DNA of 7,026 nucleotides, from the NCBI GenBank assembly GCA_934502905.1, contig CAKSVK010000179.1, positions 1-7,026 of the forward strand. The letters are read 5' to 3'. The stretch comes from an uncultured Chitinophagaceae bacterium (GTDB taxonomy: Bacteria > Bacteroidota > Bacteroidia > Chitinophagales > Chitinophagaceae). The translations under genes and the position numbers were made by a program. Of the stretch, positions 1 to 6,061 are shown one piece after another (position 1 is the first letter of the stretch; the number at the start of each line of letters is the position of its first letter). Below the pieces are notes generated by a model that saw nothing but the letters and a program-made list of their open reading frames with translations, was not told where the DNA came from and did not search any database.

Positions 1-1
1 A

Positions 2-268
2 GAGCTGGGCCTGCACTACACCGTAAACCAGATAGGCTCCATGTACAGCCTGTTTTTTACCCCGGAAAAGGTGACCAACTACCAGACAGCCAAAACGACT
101 GACACCGCTACCTTCGGAAAATACTTTCACGGTATGCTGCAACGGGGCGTCTACCTGGCTCCGTCCCAGTTTGAGTCGCTGTTTCTTTCTTCGAAGATCG
201 ACCGGAAGCTGGCCAATAAGATTCTGCGGGCCAGTCACGACACCCTGGCATCACTGGCAGAAGGCTGA
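2..268 (+). CDS. hemL: Glutamate-1-semialdehyde 2,1-aminomutase, C-terminal end (partial)
   Basis: This is the last 88 residues of a protein whose reading frame is open from the left edge of the window, so the start lies outside. The segment VTNYQTAKTTDTATFGKYF followed by HGMLQRGVYLAPSQFESLFL is the typical C-terminal region of HemL. In this family the enzyme is a PLP-dependent cytosolic aminomutase that converts glutamate-1-semialdehyde to 5-aminolevulinate in the C5 pathway of tetrapyrrole synthesis. The PLP lysine and most of the fold are not in view. The gene ends in TGA at 266-268, inside the 3' end of the convergent glycosyltransferase gene (34-bp overlap). Base composition is GC-rich like the rest of the left part, which fits core genome. 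The family call is confident; whether the full gene is intact cannot be judged. Confidence 0.9.
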   Translation, partial: ELGLHYTVNQIGSMYSLFFTPEKVTNYQTAKTTDTATFGKYFHGMLQRGVYLAPSQFESLFLSSKIDRKLANKILRASHDTLASLAEG

Positions 269-1269
269 GAAAAAAACAAACGGGGGAAAACCCGCTCCGG
301 GTCCTTCCCCCTTACCCGTACCCACCAGAACGACTTCAGGAAGCCCGAGCCGTAGCCCGTAAACTGGGTCATCACGGCCCGAAGCGACATCAGCCCGATC
401 TTTATACTCTTATTCTGCACCGAGCTCACCAGGAAGCAGAGCAGGAAATAGCCCAGGTAAAGCAGGAAAAAGTAAGGAAAGCCCGGTAAAAGGGCAACGC
501 AGGCCACTACTCCGCCCACCAGGAAAGCCGCCGGGAAAAAATAGGTAATTTTAGCATATTCAGGGTGCCAGCGATCCAGTACAGGCCGCACTTTCCCGAA
601 TTTATTCACCTGGGTGTAAAACTTCTCCCAGTCGATCCGCCGTTTATGGTAAACCGATACATTTTTAAATAAACGTGTCTCAAACCCCAGCTTCCACAGG
701 CGTATGGTCAGGTCAGGGTCTTCACCGGGGTGGATTCTTCCAAACCCGCCGGAGGCTTTAAATGCCCTTTCAGAAATACCCATATTAAAGCTCCTGGGCT
801 GAAATTTCCCCAGCTTCTCCGAGGCTCCCCGCACACCGCCGGTGGTCAGTACAGAGGTCATGGCAAAATTGATGGCCTTCTGCACATCAGTAAAGCTGTC
901 GAGCGCGGTATCCGTGCCGCCAAAGCAGTCGGCATAATCGGCCTTTAAGGATTTGTCCACCTCCGTCATATACTCCGGCGGAAGGATACAGTCGGAATCC
1001 AGGATCAGGAAATAGTTTCCCCGCGCCATCCGCATCCCGTAATTCCGGGAGTCGCCCGGCCCTGAATTCTCCTTATAGAAATAGCTTATGTTCAACTGGC
1101 CGGCAAACTGTTTCACCACCGCTTCGCTGGTTTCGGTAGAGCCGTCTTCCACGATCACCACCTCAAAGTCGCGAAAGGTCTGGGTTGCCAAACTTTCCAG
1201 CAGGTCCTGCACCTAATTCGGCCGGTTAAAAACAGGCACCACCACTGAATATTTCAATAAATCATTCAT
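235..1269 (-). pseudogene. Family 2 glycosyltransferase with C-terminal membrane segments, interrupted by an in-frame TAG at codon 19
   Basis: The natural start appears to be ATG at 1267-1269: it gives MNDLLKYSVVVPVFNRPN, the first beta strand of a GT-A fold, and then meets TAG at 1213-1215. The frame continues at once with VQDLLESLATQTF, DFEVVIVEDGS, the DxD-type metal/nucleotide-sugar motif in LDSDCILP, and the acceptor-side motif GEDPDLTIRLW. Two hydrophobic segments follow (about residues 225-245 and 247-265, counted from the GTG at 1210-1212), so the product would be membrane-anchored and would move a sugar from a nucleotide donor to an unknown acceptor. Relatives commonly carry Glu where the TAG lies, so a single GAG to TAG change would explain it. 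Restart at the GTG would give 325 residues lacking the first nucleotide-binding strand, so function is probably lost. Sequencing error or amber suppression remain possible. The 3' end overlaps hemL by 34 bp. Confidence 0.8.
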
Positions 1270-1275
1270 GAAACG

Positions 1276-1283
1276 CAAAGATA
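1276..1283 (-). promoter_or_regulatory. Possible -7 box of the glycosyltransferase gene
   Basis: The minus strand reads TATCTTTG, an exact match to the Bacteroidota -7 consensus TAnnTTTG, six bases before the ATG at 1267-1269. A convincing TTG element about 19 bases upstream is not seen. If used, the transcript would be nearly leaderless. It supports the upstream ATG, rather than the GTG after the TAG, as the original start. Confidence 0.4.
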
Positions 1284-1347
1284 GAAGACTCTCCGTGCAT
1301 CCTGCTTTCCACGGATAAAATTTTATTTTATATTTTTAGACACAGCA

Positions 1348-1379
1348 TTTGGAAGTTTATCAAAAGGCATCTACTTTTG
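1348..1379 (+). promoter_or_regulatory. Promoter of tRNA-Glu
   Basis: TTTG at 1348-1351 and TACTTTTG at 1372-1379 are separated by 20 bases, very close to the TTTG-N19-TAnnTTTG pattern of the primary sigma factor in Bacteroidota. The expected transcription start is a few bases after 1380, about 65-70 bases before the tRNA. No other gene lies between, so this most likely drives tRNA-Glu. Confidence 0.65.
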
Positions 1380-1451
1380 CACCACGATTTCCGAAAGGGA
1401 GTTTGTACATAAGTGAAAAGTAACGCTATTTTTCGATTTATGGGACCAGCC

Positions 1452-1523
1452 GGCCCTATCGTCTAGCGGTTAGGACACGTCCCTTTCACGGATGAAACCG
1501 GGGTTCGATTCCCCGTAGGGTCA
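1452..1523 (+). tRNA. tRNA-Glu (anticodon TTC)
   Basis: All parts of the cloverleaf can be folded. The acceptor stem GGCCCTA (1452-1458) pairs with TAGGGTC (1516-1522) with one G-T wobble. The D arm follows from 1461, and the anticodon stem CGTCC/GGATG encloses the loop CTTTCAC with anticodon TTC at 1485-1487. The T arm has the GGTTCGATT type loop. The discriminator base is A1523. CCA is not encoded, so it would be added by tRNA nucleotidyltransferase, as is common in this phylum. The gene marks the edge between GC-rich core DNA and the AT-rich defence genes, and tRNA genes are frequent integration sites. Confidence 0.96.
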
Positions 1524-1525
1524 CA

Positions 1526-1559
1526 AGGGCCCCGCAGTGATGCGGGGCCCTCTTGTTTT
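1526..1559 (+). terminator. Intrinsic terminator of tRNA-Glu
   Basis: AGGGCCCCGCA (1526-1536) and TGCGGGGCCCT (1541-1551) form a perfect 11-bp stem closed by the GNRA-type loop GTGA, followed by CTTGTTTT. It starts three bases after the tRNA end and should also shield the downstream defence operon from tRNA read-through. Confidence 0.9.
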
Positions 1560-1642
1560 ATCCAGAGCCACAGAAACTTAAATCATCTGGTTCTGAAAAA
1601 GGACATATTAATATAATTCTAGGAGCAAATATAAAAGTTATT

Positions 1643-1681
1643 TTTTGCGAAAGTTATCATAAAATGATACCTTTCGCAAAA
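1643..1681. promoter_or_regulatory. 18-bp inverted repeat across the abiEi start codon, probable AbiEi operator
   Basis: The left arm TTTTGCGAAAGTTATCAT (1643-1660) and right arm ATGATACCTTTCGCAAAA (1664-1681) are complementary at 17 of 18 positions (mismatch T1654/C1670), with AAA between them. The right arm begins exactly with the ATG of abiEi and covers its first six codons. AbiEi proteins of type IV toxin-antitoxin systems are known to bind inverted repeats in their own promoter and repress the operon, so this is the natural candidate. In RNA the same sequence would form a hairpin with the AUG in its 3' arm, so translational control is also possible. A near match to the -7 box (TATTTTTTG at 1639-1647, one base too long) overlaps the left arm. 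Confidence 0.7.
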
Positions 1682-2500
1682 TTTTACTCTTTGAAAAGTC
1701 AATTATCAATAAACGATTGGGTAGAACACCTTGCAGCAAAGGGGAGGCATTCTTTTAGCCTTAAAGAGGTAAGGGATGTTTTCCGTGATGATACGGAAGC
1801 AGCCATTAAACTGAAATTGACAAGGCTTGCAGGTAAAGGGAAAATCATCTCCATCCATAAAGGATATTACCTTATCATTACCCCTCAATATATTTCGAGG
1901 GGCATCTTACCTCCTTCCATGTTCATTGATGGGCTGATGAAATTTTTGGAAAGGCCGTACTATGTCGGCTTATTGAATGCTGCCTCGTTTCATGGGGCGG
2001 CACATCAGCAGCCACAGGAATATTTTGTATTTAGCGATTTCCCGGTGTTGCGTCCAACCCGCAAAAAGGGCATCAAAATAAATTATATTAGTAAAAAGGA
2101 GGTTCCCGCTCTGTTTCTTGAAAAAAAGAAAACGGAAACCGGCTATATCCATATATCCAACCCTGCTTTAACAGCAATGGATCTGGTACAATTTGATAAA
2201 CGGATTGGTGGACTTAATAGAGCCGCAACTGTTTTGAATGAACTGGCAGAAGCTATAAAGCCAGAACAAATAACTGTACATCTTTTGAAAGAAGTCCCTG
2301 TTACAGCTATTCAGCGGTTGGGATTTTTATTGGATGTAATATTAAAACAAGATATAGGTAAACATCTCTACGAAGTGAGCAAAAAGGCAGGACTGGAATT
2401 TTTCCGGATTCCGTTAAAGACTTCTGCACCAAGGGTTGGTTTTTTGTCAGACGAGCGATGGAAAATAATTGTGAACTCAGAAATTGAAATAGACGAATGA
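1664..2500 (+). CDS. abiEi: AbiEi-type antitoxin and transcriptional repressor of a type IV toxin-antitoxin system
   Basis: The 278-residue protein has the AbiEi layout. A winged-helix N-terminal part (about residues 15-75) has FSLKEVRDVF, then KLTRLAGKGKIISIHKGYYLI. The C-terminal antitoxin domain carries the family signature YYVGLLNAASFHGAAHQQPQ (99-118), ISNPALTAMDLVQF (164-177) and IQRLGFLLD. In studied AbiE systems this protein neutralises AbiEii without a stable complex and represses the operon by binding inverted repeats. The frame is open upstream to a TTG at 1553, but that lies in the tRNA terminator. ATG 1664 gives the usual family length and sits at the edge of the large palindrome, so it is preferred. 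The stop overlaps the abiEii start (ATGA, 2497-2500), which indicates coupled translation. The gene is far more AT-rich than the DNA left of the tRNA. Confidence 0.88.
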   Translation: MIPFAKFYSLKSQLSINDWVEHLAAKGRHSFSLKEVRDVFRDDTEAAIKLKLTRLAGKGKIISIHKGYYLIITPQYISRGILPPSMFIDGLMKFLERPYYVGLLNAASFHGAAHQQPQEYFVFSDFPVLRPTRKKGIKINYISKKEVPALFLEKKKTETGYIHISNPALTAMDLVQFDKRIGGLNRAATVLNELAEAIKPEQITVHLLKEVPVTAIQRLGFLLDVILKQDIGKHLYEVSKKAGLEFFRIPLKTSAPRVGFLSDERWKIIVNSEIEIDE

Positions 2501-3285
2501 TACCACAGAGCGATATAATAGCATGGAGCAATACCGCTTCATGGCAAACCAATGAACAGGTTGAACAGGATTTGGTGATTTGCCGGACATTGGTAGAAAT
2601 TTTCAATGATGACTACCTGGCAGGGCATCTGGCCTTCCGGGGCGGCACGGCGTTACACAAGTTATACCTTCAACCCCAACCCCGGTATTCCGAAGACATA
2701 GACCTTGTGCAGATGCAAGCCGAACCTATCGGTCAGGTACTGGACAGACTTAGGGATGTATTAGGATTCTTGGGTAAGGCAAGGGTGGAAGTTGGTGATA
2801 TGATGGCAACCATGAAATTTCGCTTTGAATCCGAAATTGCTCCGGTCGTACCGATGCGTTTGAAAATAGAGATAAACTGCCGTGAACATTTTGCGGAATT
2901 GGGATGGGAACAAAAGAATTTCAGTGTACAGTCTAATTGGTTTGAAGGTAAATGTTCTTTGACCACCTACAAGGTAGAGGAACTGCTTGGGACAAAAATC
3001 CGGGCTTTATATCAAAGGCGTAAAGGGCGTGACCTATATGATTTATATCAGGCATTTACGAAAGCTAAGCTGGATGTTGAAGCAATGCTTCATTGTTATC
3101 GCCGGTATATGGATTTCAGTGTCGGTAACGTGCCTTCACAAAGAGAATTTATACAAAACACAGAACTGAAATTACAGGACAAGTATTTCGTGGGCGATAT
3201 TGTTGGGTTAATACGTCCTGATGAAATATATGACCACGAAACAGCATATGAGTTGGTAAAAAAGGAATTGTTTGATAAAATGTAA
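2497..3285 (+). CDS. abiEii: AbiEii-type nucleotidyltransferase toxin of a type IV toxin-antitoxin system
   Basis: This 262-residue protein belongs to the DNA polymerase beta-like nucleotidyltransferases of the AbiEii family. Visible motifs are GGTALHK (49-55), the metal-binding pair in SEDIDL (D67, D69), a possible third acidic residue in KIEIN (E125), and the family-specific motif from K167 to D182, TKIRALYQRRKGRDLYDL (166-183). AbiEii proteins are cytoplasmic toxins that stop growth, in abortive phage defence or plasmid and island maintenance. Related nucleotidyltransferase toxins modify tRNA 3' ends, but the substrate here cannot be told from sequence. All catalytic motifs look intact. 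The start ATG overlaps the abiEi stop, so toxin synthesis is coupled to that of the antitoxin. The next gene follows after 27 bp without a terminator. Confidence 0.9.
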   Translation: MIPQSDIIAWSNTASWQTNEQVEQDLVICRTLVEIFNDDYLAGHLAFRGGTALHKLYLQPQPRYSEDIDLVQMQAEPIGQVLDRLRDVLGFLGKARVEVGDMMATMKFRFESEIAPVVPMRLKIEINCREHFAELGWEQKNFSVQSNWFEGKCSLTTYKVEELLGTKIRALYQRRKGRDLYDLYQAFTKAKLDVEAMLHCYRRYMDFSVGNVPSQREFIQNTELKLQDKYFVGDIVGLIRPDEIYDHETAYELVKKELFDKM

Positions 3286-3312
3286 AATTGACGTGCTCCA
3301 AAAAATGATATT

Positions 3313-4620
3313 ATGAAAATCGAATTCCAGATAGAGGGTTACTGGTGGCTGCCAGAAAATCCAGATAACAGAATTGCCGGTATCTTCTATTACAAACCAA
3401 ATGAAGATTCTGATTTAAAACTATTCGGGGATTTTGACTCTAATCAGGACTTTATATCAAAGCATTTTGTTTCGGAAACAGAACCACCCCTCATTATTCT
3501 CGGTGAGGATGAAAATGCCAATAAAATAACATTAACGATATTAGGCTATGGGAACAAAAATTACAATTTTTTAAGCTCATTCCCACTAATACACTATATA
3601 ATTCGCTATTGTATTAAAGGTATTCACCTTGCTTCCAAAGATGCCAATATTTTCAATGAGATCAAAGTCGAATTAGAATCGCTAACCTCTTGGATGAACT
3701 TCTATCCTGTTAGGCTTTCTATTCCTATCAAAGACAATAAACCAACACGGGGCTTTGCACTATCGTATTCACAAACTGAAGAAAATCTATCGTTTATTAT
3801 CAATGATGGTTTTGAATTGTCAGTAAATGCTCTTGCTACTTGTACCGATATTCATAAAGAAGAAATAGTAGTCCGGCAAAAACATATAGTTTCGATAAAA
3901 AGTACAGAAGCAAGTAATTTCCTCACATTGCTTGATAAAAGCTATCGGTTGCAGTCGTTTCTCAATATGGCAACATTCAACCACAATGATTTCCTGGCAT
4001 TGCGGCTTTATAGCGATCAGCATTTTCAGGAGTTGGAAGATAAGAAGAGATTTCCTACTACTATTGAGTTGTTTTTTAAACAAATGAGTAAAGGGAGGAT
4101 AGATCGTAAATCACCAAAGATCAGAGAATACCTTTTTACTTATAGTGATGTTAAAGACATATTCCCAGAGCTTATAAAAAAATGGTTCACTTTCGATAAG
4201 AAAATGATGCCCATTCTCCGCCATCTTATTGACAGTATCGAACAGAAAACTGATTTTAAAAGTATTGATTTTCTGATAGTCGTTCAGGCTTTGGAGGGAT
4301 ATCATCATCGTTTTTTTGATCAGGAACCAGAAAAGGAGAAGAACTTGAAAAGTCGCTTAAGAAATGTAAAGAATTTTTTTTCGAAAGACATATTAATTAT
4401 CAGAGAAATTGACACAGATTATACTGCAAATTCGAGAAACTATTACTCCCATTTTTATAATAAATCAGCAGATATTCAAATAGCGGAAGGTGCCGATTTG
4501 TACCATTTAACTAACAAGCTACGTTATTTGCTAATTTGCTGTTTCTTACATGAATTGGGATTAGAGAAAGTAAAAATTAACAATATTTTACAAACGTATA
4601 CTGAAAGACTACTGTTGTGA
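3313..4620 (+). CDS. apeA: ApeA-like HEPN-domain phage-defence protein
   Basis: The 435-residue protein begins with IEFQIEGYWWLPENPDNRIA, typical of the ApeA N-terminal domain (GYWWLP, then a predicted beta-rich region up to about residue 200). The C-terminal part (about 310-430) is predicted helical and fits the ApeA-like HEPN domain: QALEGYHHRFF (325-335) and RNYYSH (375-380), which supplies the R-x4-H dyad R375/H380 of HEPN ribonucleases. ApeA is known as a single-gene anti-phage protein; HEPN proteins of this kind usually cleave RNA and cause abortive infection. The molecular trigger and RNA target cannot be read from the sequence. No signal peptide or membrane segment is apparent. It starts 27 bp after abiEii on the same strand, so it probably shares the AbiEi-controlled transcript. 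Family recognition is from memory of motifs, without a profile search. Confidence 0.8.
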   Translation: MKIEFQIEGYWWLPENPDNRIAGIFYYKPNEDSDLKLFGDFDSNQDFISKHFVSETEPPLIILGEDENANKITLTILGYGNKNYNFLSSFPLIHYIIRYCIKGIHLASKDANIFNEIKVELESLTSWMNFYPVRLSIPIKDNKPTRGFALSYSQTEENLSFIINDGFELSVNALATCTDIHKEEIVVRQKHIVSIKSTEASNFLTLLDKSYRLQSFLNMATFNHNDFLALRLYSDQHFQELEDKKRFPTTIELFFKQMSKGRIDRKSPKIREYLFTYSDVKDIFPELIKKWFTFDKKMMPILRHLIDSIEQKTDFKSIDFLIVVQALEGYHHRFFDQEPEKEKNLKSRLRNVKNFFSKDILIIREIDTDYTANSRNYYSHFYNKSADIQIAEGADLYHLTNKLRYLLICCFLHELGLEKVKINNILQTYTERLLL

Positions 4621-4651
4621 CAATTTAATTATGAAACATAATGTTTGCCTA

Positions 4652-4827
4652 GGGTCTACTGAAAAAGTCACGTATTCAGGCAGCGCATTTTAGGCTATTC
4701 GGGAGGTTCTTCATCCTGTTTTCATCTTTTACAACGACTGTCTGTGCGTAAACTATAACCAATAGGGGGCCTTGCCCCGCCAACTTGACAAGGTTCAGCA
4801 CCAAAATGATGCAGGCAACCCATGATT
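4652..4827 (-). pseudogene. Possible C-terminal transposase remnant with an IS-like end
   Basis: On the minus strand the frame ending in TGA at 4676-4678 reads VACIILVLNLVKLAG and continues for about 30 more residues. The piece NLVKLAG resembles the last helix (NLxRL) of IS1182-like transposases. About seven bases beyond the stop lies GGGTCTACTGAAAAAGTC (4652-4669, plus strand), which resembles the terminal inverted repeats of such elements. The frame runs into the IS21 terminal repeats to the right, where the older element would have been cut. The piece is too short to identify firmly and may be plain non-coding DNA. Together with 4828-4911 it fills the space between apeA and istB; no other gene is seen there. 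Confidence 0.3.
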
Positions 4828-4833
4828 TGCGTA

Positions 4834-4878
4834 TTCCGGCCAAAGGGGGCCACTGATTCCGGAGCAAAGGGGGCCAGT
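4834..4878. repeat. Tandem terminal repeats of the IS21 element
   Basis: Two copies of TTCCGG(C/AG)CAAAGGGGGCCA lie at 4834-4852 and 4857-4876, one 23-bp period apart. IS21-family ends typically carry several such repeated transposase-binding sites. A weaker relative, AATAGGGGGCC, occurs at 4761-4771 and may be chance or a third, diverged site. Confidence 0.75.
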
Positions 4879-4902
4879 TAGTGGAGAGGATTTCTTATGT
4901 TT

Positions 4903-4932
4903 CAAAGGTATTTAAAGGGTTTGATTTTTCAA
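4903..4932 (-). promoter_or_regulatory. Outward-facing promoter at the IS21 end
   Basis: On the minus strand TTG (4930-4932), exactly 19 bases, and TACCTTTG (4903-4910) match the Bacteroidota consensus TTG-N19-TAnnTTTG without deviation. The TTG lies inside the last codons of istB, the -7 box just after its stop. Transcription would leave the element leftward through the terminal repeats and run antisense to apeA. Confidence 0.5.
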
Positions 4933-5646
4933 TGTTTTTCTCAAAGATTCTCCGGTTAATTCTATTCTGTGCGCCTGATGTATTATTCTGTCCAGAATGG
5001 CATCCGCGATAGTAGATTCGTTGATGTAATTATGCCAGTCTGCTACGGGTAACTGAGCGGTGATAATAGTGGAGTATCTTCCCTGACGATCTTCTATAAT
5101 TTGCAACAGGGCCAGCCTGGCGGCCATATCCAGAGGCGCTATTCCCCAGTCATCCAGGATCAGCAGGTGCCTGTTTTCGATTTTCTCTAACTCCTTTCTG
5201 AAGCTGCCATCTATTCTGTCGGATTTGAGTTTCTGGAGTAGTTTAGGCAGGGAATGGTAAGCTACTTTTTTACCAAGTGTACACACATGATGGCCTATAG
5301 CAGAAGCCAGATAACTCTTTCCACAACCAGTGGCACCGGTAATAATAATGTTTTCAGCCCTGTCAATAAAGGAGCCGTCCAGGTAATAATTGAGCTGCTG
5401 TTTGCTCAGATTCCGGTCGGTAGAACAGATGATCTGCTGGATGCTTGCCTGATAGCGGAACCGCGCATTTTTGATCGACAGTGTAGTTTTCCGGTGGCTT
5501 CTATACAGGTCTTCGGCCTGGATTAACTGGGCCAGCAGGAGGTCCTGATCCGGTCTTTGGTGAGGGCTCATAGCCAGGTAGGCTTCCAGATGTGCTGCCA
5601 TTCCGTAGAGCTTGAGTTTTCTGAGTGTTTGTAAGTTACTGTTCAT
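4912..5646 (-). CDS. istB: IS21-family helper ATPase IstB
   Basis: This complete 244-residue AAA+ ATPase assists the IstA transposase of IS21 elements, in which it forms oligomers on target DNA and selects the insertion site. Visible are the N-terminal helical part (LKLYGMAAHLEAYLAM), Walker A GATGCGKS (104-111), Walker B LLILDD (161-166), the sensor region STIITAQLPVADWHNYI, and the C-terminal family motif TIADAILDRIIHQAHRIEL (212-230). The length is usual for IstB. It starts 15 bp after the istA stop, as in the normal istAB operon. It looks intact, but its partner istA is interrupted here, so it would act only if a complete copy exists elsewhere in the genome. Confidence 0.95.
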   Translation of the reverse strand: MNSNLQTLRKLKLYGMAAHLEAYLAMSPHQRPDQDLLLAQLIQAEDLYRSHRKTTLSIKNARFRYQASIQQIICSTDRNLSKQQLNYYLDGSFIDRAENIIITGATGCGKSYLASAIGHHVCTLGKKVAYHSLPKLLQKLKSDRIDGSFRKELEKIENRHLLILDDWGIAPLDMAARLALLQIIEDRQGRYSTIITAQLPVADWHNYINESTIADAILDRIIHQAHRIELTGESLRKTLKNQTL

Positions 5647-5661
5647 TACATTTAGATGGTT

Positions 5662-6061
5662 TTATTGATAATAATTGGCTCCCCGTTGATTGACATGTAC
5701 TACAGGGGCGACTTCTGCAGCACCTTCCTGAAGCGATTCCAGGTCAGTATATTGAAGTAGGTACTCGATCTGTCTGAGACTGGCGTAATCATATTTCATT
5801 CCGATTTCACAGGCCAGCTCCAGCTTCTTTTCTCCATATTTTTTGACATAAGACAGCAGGCCTCTACAGCGTTTAAATCCTGCTTCGGGATGTTTCCCCT
5901 GCGAGAGAAGTTGCTCTATGAAGCCTGCAGTATGAGTTCCGATTTTATGGCCTTCTTTTAAAAAGTATTCTTCTGACCAGTTCCGGTAATAGGCGTGACG
6001 AGGGTGAAGATGACTGGCGTTAGTGGAATATTTTCCAATACCGGCCATCCGCTGATGAATA
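5662..6061 (-). pseudogene. istA: IS21-family transposase IstA, C-terminal fragment cut by IS66
   Basis: About 132 C-terminal residues remain of a protein usually near 500. IHQRMAGIGKYSTNASHLHP, then AYYRNWSEEYFL, GKHPEAGFKRCRGLLSYVKK and the terminal VAPVVHVNQRGANYYQ match the C-terminal region of IstA. The integrase-type catalytic core and the DNA-binding N-terminus are absent from the window. Recognisable IstA sequence begins at the codon at 6058-6060, one base short of the IS66 end sequence that starts at 6062. The frame stays open into IS66 DNA up to 6165, but that extension is the shadow of the IS66 gene. The missing 5' part is expected beyond the right edge of the window. Confidence 0.85.

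Larger units (their letters stand above)
4828..6061 (-). mobile_element. IS21-family element, right part (istB side), interrupted by IS66
   Basis: The element contains istB complete, the 3' quarter of istA, and the repeated terminal motifs at 4834-4878. The outer tip cannot be fixed: IS21 ends usually begin with TG, and TG at 4828-4829 or 4823-4824 are both possible. The other end and the 5' part of istA should lie beyond position 7026, on the far side of the inserted IS66 element. This copy should not transpose by itself because istA is broken. Confidence 0.75.

Noticed and set aside
1553..1663. N-terminal extension of AbiEi from a TTG at 1553
   Set aside because: It begins inside the tRNA terminator and encodes no family-like sequence; ATG 1664 gives the usual length.
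4628..4642. ATTATG-AAA-CATAAT hairpin after apeA as a terminator
   Set aside because: A six-pair, AT-rich stem without a clear T-run is too weak to call a terminator.
4650..4656. TAGGGTC matching the last seven bases of the tRNA-Glu acceptor stem (1516-1522), a possible att repeat
   Set aside because: Seven bases without extension on either side are too few, and the sequence fits an IS-like end better.
4770..4793. CCTTG/CAAGG inverted repeat near the IS21 end
   Set aside because: The arms are only five bases long and no T-run follows, so no function can be supported.
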